NCBI RefSeq assembly: GCF_900114925.1
Contig: NZ_FOUR01000005.1
Location: 124,001-188,000 of the forward strand
Source of the DNA: Marinobacter pelagius
GTDB lineage: Bacteria; Pseudomonadota; Gammaproteobacteria; Pseudomonadales; Oleiphilaceae
Length of the DNA stretch: 64,000 nt
Direction: 5' to 3'
Position numbers and translations under genes: made by a program. Under the pieces are notes generated by a model that saw only the letters and a program-made list of their open reading frames with translations, had not been told where the DNA came from and searched no databases. Below, piece after piece: positions 48,059 through 56,550 of this stretch. Numbering within the stretch: position 1 is the stretch's first letter; each line of letters begins with the position of its first letter.

Positions 48059-50005
48059 ATGCTGCCATTTCGTGTTGTTGATCGCGTCAAGTTCATTGTA
48101 GAGCGCCAGCTGGTGAAGGGGGCGGGTTTCCAGTTGCTGGTGGTCGGTCTTTTCATCGGACTGATCTCGCTCATTGGCGGAATGCTGGTGGTGCCTCAGG
48201 GCGGTGAATTCGAGGATGCCGGGTCGGCGATCTGGTGGGCGTTCCTGAGGCTGACCGATCCGGGCTACCTGGGGGACGATGTCGGCACCTGGCAACGGGT
48301 CGTTTCCACCCTGCTGACGGTGTCCGGCTATGTGGTGTTCATGGGTACCCTGGTGGCGATTCTGACCCGCTGGCTGATCGCCAAGATGGAGGACCTGGAG
48401 CGTGGCCTGACGCCTGTGACCCTGAAGAACCACGTTGTCGTGCTTGGCTGGACCGCCCAGACACCGCCGCTGGTTGCAGAGCTGTTCGGCTCTTCGGGAC
48501 GGATGCAGCGCTTCCTGGAAAAGCATGATGCCCAGAAACTTCGCCTCGTGGTCTTGTCGGAGGAGGCCAGTGCCGGGCAGGTCCATGAGCTGATCAATGA
48601 GCCCGGCGTCGGTCGGCGGGCCCGCGAGGTCATCTTTCGCAGCGGGACCGCCATCCAGCCGGAAGCCCTTCACCGGGTCGCCTGCCTGGATGCTGCCGCG
48701 GTGATTGTGCCCAGTCAGGTGCAGGATGCCGGTAGCCTGCTGACCTCGGATGTGGGCACCGTCAAGGCTTTGCTCTCGATCGCGGCTGAGGCCCGCCACC
48801 TGCATGCCCAGCTTCCTTTCGTGGTGGCCGAGATCCAGGACATGCGCAAACTGTCGGTGATCGAGCGCGCCTATCCCGGCTCGGTGGAGGTTGTCGCGGG
48901 TGATGCCACGATCAGTCGCCTGATGGTGCAGAATGTTCTGCACCCCAACCTGTCAGAAGTCTACAACGAGCTGCTGACTGCCGGTGCGGGCAATGAGATC
49001 TTTGTGCGTGGTGGCGAAACGGCGGAAGGGCTTACCCTGGGAGAGCTGGCTTCACAGAGGCCCAATGCCATTGTTCTGGGCCTGTTGCAGCCTGCTGCCG
49101 ACAATCGCTGGAACGTGAACCTGGTAGCCCCCTCGGATACCGTCGTGCAACGGGATGACCGGATCGTCCTCCTGGCGAGGGATTATGAGCATACCGGTCC
49201 CGATCCGAAAGCCGAGCCTCTGGCCAGGATTGACCGGACCGCCGGGGTAAAGCCGGCGCCGGCCGTGTCCGGGAAGCACCGGGTACTCGTGTTGGGCTGG
49301 AATCGGCGGGTGACCAGCCTGGCGGCAGAGTTCTCCAGCTATTCCAACCGGGATTTCGAGCTCGACCTGGTGTCCGCTATTCCTCTGGAAGAACGGCAGC
49401 GGGAGATTGCCCGGTATGGCATCGACCTGGACACCATCAAAGGACGTCTGCTGGAAGCGGATTACATGGTTGAGGAGGACCTTCGCAAGCTGAATCCGGC
49501 CTCCTATCAGACGGTAATTCTATTGAGCAGCGACCGTATCGGCTCGGGTGAGGAGGCAGATGCCCGTGCCATGGTGGGGTATCTTCAGTTGGAGGATATC
49601 CTGTCGGAATCGCCCGATCGGCCGCAGGTGATCATGGAGCTCAGTGATCCGGATAACCGGCACCTGCTCTACGGACACAAGAGTGAAATGCTGATCAGTC
49701 CGATGATCCTCAGTCATGTCCTGGCCCAGGTTGCATTGCGCCGGGAGTTGAGAACGGTTCTGGATGAGTTGTTCACGGAAGGAGGGGCGGAGATCCAGTT
49801 CCGGGATCCCCACGATTACCCGTTACCGGCCAGTACCGATTTCAGGTTGCTGGAGAAGATTGTTGCCGGTCGTGGAGAGATCGCACTGGGCGTATTCCGG
49901 GCGGCGCCGGATGAGCGGGGCAGGCACCTGGTAATGAATCCGCCCCGCAAGCAATACCTGGACCTGCAGGAGGGGGACCGTCTGCTGGTGATGTGCCATA
50001 ACTGA
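48059..50005 (+). CDS. CASTOR/POLLUX-like ion channel with RCK-type domains
   Basis: 648 residues from ATG 48059, preferred because AAAGGGA lies five bases upstream; ATG 48032 is the alternative. Two membrane helices flank a pore loop (WWAFLRLTDPGYLGDD), followed by two Rossmann-type regulatory regions (VVVLGWTAQTPPLVAEL, VLVLGWNRRVTSLAAEF). This is the bacterial relative of the plant nuclear-envelope channels CASTOR, POLLUX and DMI1. It probably gates potassium or calcium flux in response to a ligand. Confidence 0.85.
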   Translation: MLPFRVVDRVKFIVERQLVKGAGFQLLVVGLFIGLISLIGGMLVVPQGGEFEDAGSAIWWAFLRLTDPGYLGDDVGTWQRVVSTLLTVSGYVVFMGTLVAILTRWLIAKMEDLERGLTPVTLKNHVVVLGWTAQTPPLVAELFGSSGRMQRFLEKHDAQKLRLVVLSEEASAGQVHELINEPGVGRRAREVIFRSGTAIQPEALHRVACLDAAAVIVPSQVQDAGSLLTSDVGTVKALLSIAAEARHLHAQLPFVVAEIQDMRKLSVIERAYPGSVEVVAGDATISRLMVQNVLHPNLSEVYNELLTAGAGNEIFVRGGETAEGLTLGELASQRPNAIVLGLLQPAADNRWNVNLVAPSDTVVQRDDRIVLLARDYEHTGPDPKAEPLARIDRTAGVKPAPAVSGKHRVLVLGWNRRVTSLAAEFSSYSNRDFELDLVSAIPLEERQREIARYGIDLDTIKGRLLEADYMVEEDLRKLNPASYQTVILLSSDRIGSGEEADARAMVGYLQLEDILSESPDRPQVIMELSDPDNRHLLYGHKSEMLISPMILSHVLAQVALRRELRTVLDELFTEGGAEIQFRDPHDYPLPASTDFRLLEKIVAGRGEIALGVFRAAPDERGRHLVMNPPRKQYLDLQEGDRLLVMCHN

Positions 50006-50028
50006 TCGGGTGGTAACGCCAGAGCGGG

Positions 50029-50418
50029 TCATTCAATGGTTTCAAGCAGTGCCTGCATGATGTCATCCATGACCACAAAACCTTTCAGCTCGTTGTCCGA
50101 TAGCACCAGAAGACGCTTGATCCCGTGCTCGGTCATCAGGCTGGCGGCATGTCTGAGCGCCAGGCTTTCCCCGACACTGATGACCGGCTTGGCGCAGACA
50201 TCGTAGACGTTCAGCAGGTCAATGTCCCCGTCTTCTGCCACTACCGCCTTCAGGACATTGGTGTAGGTGATCAGTCCCCAGGCGTCGTGCTCACTCTGGC
50301 GCTCAACCACCAGTGACTTCACGTCGTGGCGCTTCATCAGCGACAGTGCTTCCCGCAGGGTGGCGAAGGGGGAAATCCTGATGATGTCGCTTATCATCAC
50401 GTCTTTGACCAGTTTCAT
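50029..50418 (-). CDS. CBS-domain protein
   Basis: 129 residues made of a CBS pair (VKDVMISDIIRISPFATLRE, HGIKRLLVLSDNELKGFVVM). CBS pairs bind adenine nucleotides and gate transporters. It is the last gene of the DUF1538/PII-like/CBS operon, 13 bases after the PII-like gene. Confidence 0.9.
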   Translation of the reverse strand: MKLVKDVMISDIIRISPFATLREALSLMKRHDVKSLVVERQSEHDAWGLITYTNVLKAVVAEDGDIDLLNVYDVCAKPVISVGESLALRHAASLMTEHGIKRLLVLSDNELKGFVVMDDIMQALLETIE

Positions 50419-50431
50419 GGTGTCTCTCCGA

Positions 50432-50782
50432 TCAGAGTGAGTCTTTCAGGTGTTGTTCGAATTTCTCCACCTGGGCCATGTCTATGCCGCCCAGATGCTC
50501 CAGCGGTACCGTGAAAATCAGCCCCTGGGAGTCCTTGGGGTCGGGCATGACGACTTTTTGCAAGGCTTTCAGCACCTCCAGTGACAGCGCCCTTTCCAGC
50601 ACCATGAGCAGCACACTCTGGCTGCCGTCGTAGGTCAGGCCAAAGAAGGTTTTTCTGGTCGTGTTGCTGATACCGCGACCGGAGAGCACGGTCATGCCAC
50701 CGGCACCCAGGTCCCGTGCCGCATCAATGCATTCCTGTTCCAGATCCTCCGGAACGATTGCTACCAATGCAGAGAATTTCAT
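50432..50782 (-). CDS. PII-like signalling protein
   Basis: 116 residues with the PII ferredoxin-like fold (LVAIVPEDLEQECIDAARDLG, GMTVLSGRGISNTTRKTFFG, VLLMVLERALSLEVLKAL), but the T-loop is short and the uridylylated tyrosine region of GlnB is absent. PII-like proteins of this sort sit on transporters and sense nucleotides. The ATG overlaps the DUF1538 gene stop (ATGA), implying a partnership with that membrane protein. Confidence 0.82.
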   Translation of the reverse strand: MKFSALVAIVPEDLEQECIDAARDLGAGGMTVLSGRGISNTTRKTFFGLTYDGSQSVLLMVLERALSLEVLKALQKVVMPDPKDSQGLIFTVPLEHLGGIDMAQVEKFEQHLKDSL

Positions 50783-52266
50783 TGGGTTACCTTCCTGCGA
50801 TCAGAAATGAATTGGGAAACGATGGCATAGGCCATCACTGTAACAATAGGGAAGATCGAGGCGAATGCGATCAGGCCAAAGCCGTCAATCAGGACATTGC
50901 GACCGTCGATGCTCGAGGCAAGCCCGATCCCCAGGGCTGTCACCAGGGGAACGGTGACCTCGGAGGTGGTGACGCCGCCAAGGTCGTAGGCCAGGGCGAC
51001 GATATACCGGGGCGCCAATGCCGTGAGGCATATCACCAGAATATAGCCCGCCATGATGTAATAGTGGATGGAATCCCCGGTAATGATGCGATGCACACCT
51101 ATGGTAATGCCGACAGCAACACCGACGGCGACCAGTATCCGTATGACGTTGCCATCAAGCATACCGGCCGCGGCCTCTTCTGCCTGTTTTCCTATGGCGA
51201 TCAATGCCGGCTCCGCCATGGTAGTGGCAAAGCCGATCATCAGTGCAAACAGATAAATATAGGCATAGTCCCCACGCGCTGTCAGTTGCTCGGCCATGCT
51301 TGTACCAATCGGGAAAAGACCCATTTTCAGGCCCACGACAAAGGCATACAGGCCGAGAATGACCAGCGTGAAGCCGAATATAACCTTGCGAGGGTTGCTC
51401 AACTTCCGGCGCAGGACCAGGTACTGGAAAATCAGGACGGTCAGAATGATGGGCAGCACATCCCGGACCATTTCCACGAGATCCAGCAGGATGCTGGTTA
51501 TGCCGGTTGACGCCGGTGTTTCTGTCTCTTTGGTGAGTATGAGTTCTCCGGTATCCGGGTTGCCGGAATAAACCAGCATGCCATAGACCTGAACGGTGAT
51601 CATGGGCACCATGACCGCCAGAGCCACCAGCCCGAAGCCGTCGATCAGGGGATTTCTGCCCCGGATGGAGGCGGCAAGTCCGATGCCCAGGGCGGCCACC
51701 AGCGGCACGGTAACCACGTTGGTGGTGACGCCACCGGAATCATAGGCCAGGCCGACGATTTCCTCCGGCGCAAACCAGGTGACGATGACCACAATGATAT
51801 AGCCGGCGATCATGAACCAGTGCAGCGGATAACCGAAGATCGTCCGGAAGATGCCCAGAGCCACCACCAGACCGACGGAAACCGCGACGAGCCCTCTGAG
51901 TGTCAGGCTGTCAATCCGCCCCCCGCTGATACTTTCAGCCTGTTCAGCGACAGCAATGAGGGCGGGTTCGGCAATGACTGCCGAGAAACCCATGGCAAAT
52001 CCGAAGGCGAGCAGGACTGCGACCGATCCCTTTCTGGCAAACTGGTTCGACAGGCTCTTGCCCACCGGAAAGATGCTCAGTTCAAGCCCCTGGAGGAACA
52101 GCGCCACGCCGACAGCGACGATCAGCAGACCCAGCGCCATGCTGGCGAGGTTATCCGGGATTTGCTGCAGGATAATCAGTTGAAAGAAGGTGACGACGAC
52201 CACGATCGGAAGCAGGTTCTTGAGGGCATGCAACAACGAATGGGTAAACGCACGAAGATAGAACAC
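50779..52266 (-). CDS. Tandem DUF1538 membrane protein
   Basis: 495 residues with two homologous halves. Each half carries AEPALIA (residues about 105 and 345), IAGYI or MAGYI and the signature GGVTTNVVTVPLVAALGIGL or GGVTTSEVTVPLVTALGIGL, separated by a helical linker. The inverted or tandem duplication is typical of secondary transporters; the substrate is unknown. Coupled to PII-like and CBS genes that likely regulate it. Confidence 0.83.
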   Translation of the reverse strand: MFYLRAFTHSLLHALKNLLPIVVVVTFFQLIILQQIPDNLASMALGLLIVAVGVALFLQGLELSIFPVGKSLSNQFARKGSVAVLLAFGFAMGFSAVIAEPALIAVAEQAESISGGRIDSLTLRGLVAVSVGLVVALGIFRTIFGYPLHWFMIAGYIIVVIVTWFAPEEIVGLAYDSGGVTTNVVTVPLVAALGIGLAASIRGRNPLIDGFGLVALAVMVPMITVQVYGMLVYSGNPDTGELILTKETETPASTGITSILLDLVEMVRDVLPIILTVLIFQYLVLRRKLSNPRKVIFGFTLVILGLYAFVVGLKMGLFPIGTSMAEQLTARGDYAYIYLFALMIGFATTMAEPALIAIGKQAEEAAAGMLDGNVIRILVAVGVAVGITIGVHRIITGDSIHYYIMAGYILVICLTALAPRYIVALAYDLGGVTTSEVTVPLVTALGIGLASSIDGRNVLIDGFGLIAFASIFPIVTVMAYAIVSQFISDRRKVTQ

Positions 52267-52566
52267 TGAGAATTCCTTTTGCCCTGCGCTGCTCGTGGTA
52301 CTGACCGTTCAGATCAATACTAGCATTCATCGACTGCGTGGTAATGACGGAACTCAACAAACCGGTGAGTTCCGGAGCGAGCAAAGCCATTCACCGTAAA
52401 AATGCCGAAAATACATAATATAAATTTCAATTATAAATTTGAACGTAATAGAGTACTCGTCATCGCCAGCGAGCTGATCATAAAGTGAGCAGGAAGCTGG
52501 CTTCGGCTGATGCTGAAAAGCGTCTCCGCACATGATCAGAAAACCAACGTAGAAAGGATGAGACCC
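52267..52566. other. A/T-rich upstream region of aceA
   Basis: 300 bases without a gene. It is unusually A/T-rich near 52410-52445 and holds two direct repeats ATAAATTTSAA at 52420-52430 and 52433-52443 (13-base period), plausible for a regulator or sigma factor controlling the glyoxylate shunt. No clear -35/-10 pair could be fixed. Confidence 0.45.
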
Positions 52567-54159
52567 ATGCCCTACGCACAAGACGTTGACCAGATCGCTT
52601 CCCTGTTGAAGCAGCACCCGACCTGGAATGCCATCAACCCGAAGCACGCCGCTCGCATGCGCGCCCAGAACAAGTTCAAGACTGGTCTGGACATCGCCAA
52701 GTACACCGCCAAGATCATGCGCGAGGACATGGCGAACTACGACAACGACACTTCCCAGTACACCCAGTCCCTGGGCTGCTGGCACGGCTTCATCGGTCAG
52801 CAGAAGATGCTGTCCATCAAGAAGCACTTCGGTACCACCAAGCGTCGTTACCTGTACCTGTCCGGCTGGATGGTTGCCGCCCTGCGTTCCGAGTTCGGTC
52901 CGCTGCCTGACCAGTCCATGCACGAGAAGACTGCCGTTTCCAGCCTGATCGAAGAGCTGTACACCTTCCTGCGCCAGGCCGACGCATGGGAACTGAACCA
53001 CCTGTTCCGCGCCCTGGAAGAAGCCGAGAATGCCGGTGACACCGCCAAGGCCAAGGAAATCGAGCAGCAGATCGACAACCACGAAACCCACATCGTGCCG
53101 ATCATCGCTGACATCGACGCCGGTTTCGGTAACGCTGAAGCGACCTACCTGCTGGCCAAGAAGATGATCGAAGCCGGTGCCTGCTGCATCCAGATCGAGA
53201 ACCAGGTATCCGACGAGAAGCAGTGTGGTCACCAGGACGGCAAGGTTACTGTCCCGCACGCCGACTTCCTGTCCAAGATCAACGCTGTTCGTCTGGCGTT
53301 CCTGGAGCTGGGTGTTGACGACGGTGTGATCGTTGCCCGTACAGACTCCCTGGGCGCAGGCCTGACCCAGAAGCTGGCCGTTACCGACGAGCCGGGTGAC
53401 CTGGGCGACCAGTACAACAGCTTCCTGGACGGCGACTACATCGAGGATGCTTCCGAGATCAACAACGGTGACGTTGTGATCAAGTCCAACGGTAAGCTGA
53501 TGAAGCCGAAGCGTCTGGCTTCCGGTCTGTTCCAGTTCCGTCCGGGCACCGGCGAAGACCGTGTTGTTCTGGACTGCATCACCAGCCTGCAGAACGGCGC
53601 TGACCTGCTGTGGATCGAAACCGAGAAGCCTCACGTTGGCCAGATCGCCGGCATGGTTAACCGCATCCGTGAAGTGGTGCCCGATGCCAAGCTGGTCTAC
53701 AACAACAGCCCGTCCTTCAACTGGACCCTGAACTTCCGTCAGCAGGTATTCGATGCCTGGAAGGAAGAAGGCAAGGACGTATCTGCCTACGACCGCGACA
53801 AGCTGATGAGCGAAGAGTACGACAGCACCGAGCTGGCCCAGCTGGCCGACCAGTGGTGCCAGAACTTCCAGCGTGACGCGTCCCGTGAAGCAGGTATCTT
53901 CCACCACCTGATCACGCTGCCGACGTACCACACCGCAGCCCTGTCCACCGACAACCTGGCCAAGGGCTACTTCGGCGACGAAGGCATGCTGGCCTACGTT
54001 GCGGGTGTCCAGCGCAAGGAAATCCGTCAGGGTATCGCCACCGTGAAGCACCAGGACATGGCCGGTTCCAACATCGGTGATGACCACAAAGAGTTCTTCG
54101 CAGGTGACGCGGCTCTGAAGGCCGGTGGTAAGGACAACACCATGAACCAGTTCGGTTAA
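52567..54159 (+). CDS. aceA: Isocitrate lyase
   Basis: Splits isocitrate to glyoxylate and succinate, the first step of the glyoxylate shunt used on acetate or fatty acids. 530 residues from ATG 52567 (AGGATGAG ahead). The catalytic cysteine lies in EKQCGHQDGK, the variant of KKCGH found in the long, Pseudomonas-type isocitrate lyases; ADIDAGFGNAEATY and NNSPSFNW are other active-site segments. A terminator follows, so it is a single-gene unit. Confidence 0.95.
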   Translation: MPYAQDVDQIASLLKQHPTWNAINPKHAARMRAQNKFKTGLDIAKYTAKIMREDMANYDNDTSQYTQSLGCWHGFIGQQKMLSIKKHFGTTKRRYLYLSGWMVAALRSEFGPLPDQSMHEKTAVSSLIEELYTFLRQADAWELNHLFRALEEAENAGDTAKAKEIEQQIDNHETHIVPIIADIDAGFGNAEATYLLAKKMIEAGACCIQIENQVSDEKQCGHQDGKVTVPHADFLSKINAVRLAFLELGVDDGVIVARTDSLGAGLTQKLAVTDEPGDLGDQYNSFLDGDYIEDASEINNGDVVIKSNGKLMKPKRLASGLFQFRPGTGEDRVVLDCITSLQNGADLLWIETEKPHVGQIAGMVNRIREVVPDAKLVYNNSPSFNWTLNFRQQVFDAWKEEGKDVSAYDRDKLMSEEYDSTELAQLADQWCQNFQRDASREAGIFHHLITLPTYHTAALSTDNLAKGYFGDEGMLAYVAGVQRKEIRQGIATVKHQDMAGSNIGDDHKEFFAGDAALKAGGKDNTMNQFG

Positions 54160-54210
54160 TCGACCGGTTCTTGTTGTCTCGGTGAGGGCTCAGGCGCTCA
54201 CCGGCTCCCA

Positions 54211-54252
54211 AAGACCCCGGGTAGCATAAGCTGCCCGGGGTCTTTGTTTTTT
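54211..54252 (+). terminator. Intrinsic terminator after aceA
   Basis: AAGACCCCGGG and CCCGGGGTCTT pair with an inner TAG/CTG extension and are followed by TTTGTTTTTT. Confidence 0.92.
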
Positions 54253-54326
54253 GACACTCAGTTATTTGCATAACTCTTTGACAATAATTCAAAAATTCTT
54301 CTGTGTATTTTCTTGTCTCACAGACC

Positions 54327-54344
54327 TGTTTCGCCGATGAAACA
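54327..54344. promoter_or_regulatory. Inverted repeat TGTTTC-N6-GAAACA (possible enhancer site)
   Basis: Six-base perfect arms around GCCGAT, centred about 96 bases upstream of the sigma-54 -24 element. That distance suits an upstream activator binding site for an enhancer-binding protein. Confidence 0.4.
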
Positions 54345-54430
54345 AATTTGCAGATGGGAACACTGTTCACTTTGCGTAGTTTCAAATAAAAATCTTCAAA
54401 AACAGTCTGTTAGTGGGTCGGGATTCATTC

Positions 54431-54446
54431 TGGCACGGGAGTCGCA
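54431..54446 (+). promoter_or_regulatory. Sigma-54 promoter of the secreted-protein operon
   Basis: TGGCACGGGAGTCGCA matches the consensus TGGCACG-N4-TTGCA with one mismatch and the correct GG-to-GC spacing of 12. It lies 93 bases upstream of the first gene of the operon. Confidence 0.8.
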
Positions 54447-54538
54447 TCCGTTCTGGTGAGGAACTGCCCCCGATGAACCCGAACTGCCGGTGAGGGGGTT
54501 GTTCTCTGGACATCCAAACATGTAAAGGGAATGACATC

Positions 54539-55432
54539 ATGAATACCAAGAAAACTCTGCTAGCAGCTGCCATCGCAATGAGCCTGGGCGTTTCCGGTTT
54601 CGCCTATGCGGACCAGGGAGGAGATGGAGATCCGAATACCAATGCGGATAATACTTCCACGGCCAATAATGACTATTCCGGTAATACCGAATCGGGTAAT
54701 GACAACTCCAACTACACCGATAATTCGGATAACTCCGATAACTCCGATAACTCGGATAGCAGTACGGACGTGGCCGATTCGTTCAAAATTGCGGATAGCG
54801 GGAATAATATGTCCGATAACTCTGACAATTCCGACAACTCGGACCATTCAGATAACTCGGACAGTTCAGACAACAGCACCAATCTGAATGATGCCTTCAA
54901 GATCGCTGATACTGGCAACGATATGTCGGATAACTCCGACAATTCCGATAACAGTGACAATTCGGATAACTCTGACAATTCCGATAACAGCACCAGTGTG
55001 AACGATTCGTTCAAGATTGCCGACAGTGGCAATGACAATTCCGACAATTCCACCAACACTGACGTGGCGGATAGCGGAAATGACAACTCCGACAACTCCA
55101 TCAATACCGATATCGCAGATAGCGGTAACACTACTGTCTCTGATAGTGGAAATGACAGCTCTGACAATTCGGTTGTTCTGGAACTCGATGTGTTCCTGAA
55201 TAATGCCGAGCTGGACGGCAATGTATCCGGGTTAACAACAACCTACGGTGATGCAAATGCCGATGGTGCTTACACTGAGGTCCGCAACTCCAATGAAATT
55301 TCCGGAGGATCAGCGAGCTTTACCGGTGTCGGCGCATTCGCACAAAACGCCGGTGTTGGCGGTGTTACTCAGGCCAATGTCAGTGTGATGTCCAATCTGT
55401 CGACTGGGTCAGCAGGTGGCGGAACTCAGTAG
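54539..55432 (+). CDS. Secreted Asn-Ser-Asp repeat protein (putative matrix or amyloid-like subunit)
   Basis: 297 residues; cleavable signal peptide ending AYA at residue 24. Residues about 55-200 are low-complexity NSD repeats arranged in three longer units, each ending in a DSFKIADSGND-like segment. The C-terminal third is non-repetitive and includes GAFAQNAGVGGVTQANVSVM, which resembles the Gln/Asn motif shared by the two small exported proteins downstream. No cysteines. The repeats could bind calcium or form an extracellular fibre. It is the first gene after a sigma-54 promoter. AAAGGGA precedes the ATG. Not assignable to a named family. Confidence 0.8.
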   Translation: MNTKKTLLAAAIAMSLGVSGFAYADQGGDGDPNTNADNTSTANNDYSGNTESGNDNSNYTDNSDNSDNSDNSDSSTDVADSFKIADSGNNMSDNSDNSDNSDHSDNSDSSDNSTNLNDAFKIADTGNDMSDNSDNSDNSDNSDNSDNSDNSTSVNDSFKIADSGNDNSDNSTNTDVADSGNDNSDNSINTDIADSGNTTVSDSGNDSSDNSVVLELDVFLNNAELDGNVSGLTTTYGDANADGAYTEVRNSNEISGGSASFTGVGAFAQNAGVGGVTQANVSVMSNLSTGSAGGGTQ

Positions 55433-55493
55433 GTGAATGGAGTCGGCCGCACCCGTCTTCCGGTGCGGCCCGGCTTCTGCCGGGAGGCACGTC

Positions 55494-55838
55494 ATGGCAA
55501 AAGTCTTTGGAATGGTATTGGCGATTGGGTTGATGTTCTCGGGCGGTGCGCCCTTGGCTGGCGCTGAGGAGTTTCCAGCTCTGGCTCCAATGAGTACCGA
55601 CCAGTTGGAGCAATCCAGTGGCCGACAGGGACTGCCTGTGCAGTGGCAACTCAATGACACCGAGCAAAGCGCTATCGTCAGTGAAAATGTCCTGAGTGGC
55701 TCTGTGACAACAGGTGACAACCGGATCACGGATCACGCTTTTCAGAATATGAGTGGCATTGCCACAGTTATTCAAAACACTGGCAACCAGGTCGTAATTC
55801 AGGACAGCACCCAGATCAACGTGCACATAAACCAATAA
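55494..55838 (+). CDS. Small exported protein with degenerate double-glycine leader and Gln/Asn C-terminal motif
   Basis: 114 residues from ATG 55494 (GGGAGG ahead); the frame from 55437 is longer but lacks a ribosome site. Signal peptide ends AGAEE. Residues 33-44, MSTDQLEQSSGR, echo the bacteriocin-type leader LSxxELxxxxGG, with Gly-Arg at the cleavage position. The C-terminus TVIQNTGNQVVIQDSTQINV aligns without gaps to that of the protein at 56551. Probably a minor subunit or nucleator of the repeat protein. Confidence 0.75.
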   Translation: MAKVFGMVLAIGLMFSGGAPLAGAEEFPALAPMSTDQLEQSSGRQGLPVQWQLNDTEQSAIVSENVLSGSVTTGDNRITDHAFQNMSGIATVIQNTGNQVVIQDSTQINVHINQ

Positions 55839-55852
55839 CACGGAGGTGGGCC

Positions 55853-56548
55853 ATGGTGTCTAGGGTCTTGACGGGATTCACCGTGGGGGCGTTGGTGACG
55901 CTATGGCCTCCGGCCCATGCCGGAAGTGTCATGGTCCCGGGGCTCGCTGGCGGTATCCAGGTCGAAGTTGCCAGTTTCCAGGCCCAACGATTCAGCACTG
56001 TCATGCGTCAACAGTATGACTTCAGCTGTGGTTCCGCGGCTCTGGCATCGCTTCTTACTTTCCACTACGACGATTCCGTTTCCGAAGCCGAGGTTTTCGA
56101 AGGAATGTTCGATCTGGCGGATATCGAGAAGGTTCGCCGGGAAGGGTTTTCCATGCTCGACATGAAACGGTATCTGGAGCAGCGTGGTTATCAGGCTGAC
56201 GGATTCCGTATGCCCTTGGAAGGGTTGCGTACAAAAGTGAAGGTGCCGGTCATTGTGCTGGTGAACCTGGAGGGTTACCGGCATTTCGTGATCATCAAGG
56301 GAATCAGTGACACGGCGGTCCTGGTGGGGGATCCCGCTCGCGGTCTGAAAGAGTACTCACGGTCGGAATTTGAAAAGCATTGGGATGGCGCGGCATTTCT
56401 GATTCGCAGTCATCTTGCCCAGGGACGCGCCAGTTTCCAGCTGGCAGGCAACTGGTCGGGTATTGTCCGGGCACCGTTATCGAGTGCGCAGGAGGGACCC
56501 GCTATTGGTCATACCCTGCCTTACTGGCCTTCTTCCAGGGAGTGGTAA
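55853..56548 (+). CDS. Periplasmic C39-family cysteine peptidase (FapD-like)
   Basis: 231 residues with a signal peptide (residues 1-23, ending AHA). The papain-like C39 fold shows QYDFSCGSAALAS with Cys59 and the oxyanion Gln53/54, EGYRHFVIIKG with His144, and VGDPARG with Asp160: the full catalytic set. C39 peptidases usually sit on ABC exporters and cut after Gly-Gly; this one is free-standing and exported, as FapD is in the Pseudomonas Fap amyloid system. It lies between its likely substrates. GGAGG precedes the ATG. Confidence 0.88.
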   Translation: MVSRVLTGFTVGALVTLWPPAHAGSVMVPGLAGGIQVEVASFQAQRFSTVMRQQYDFSCGSAALASLLTFHYDDSVSEAEVFEGMFDLADIEKVRREGFSMLDMKRYLEQRGYQADGFRMPLEGLRTKVKVPVIVLVNLEGYRHFVIIKGISDTAVLVGDPARGLKEYSRSEFEKHWDGAAFLIRSHLAQGRASFQLAGNWSGIVRAPLSSAQEGPAIGHTLPYWPSSREW

Positions 56549-56550
56549 TT

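Noticed and set aside
52354..54087. A 577-codon open frame antisense to aceA
   Set aside because: Isocitrate lyase on the plus strand explains the region; the antisense translation is Val/Gly/Leu-rich without domain features.
54700..55130. CRISPR-like short repeats
   Set aside because: The repeats are in-frame NSD codons inside a secreted protein, without unique spacers of constant length.
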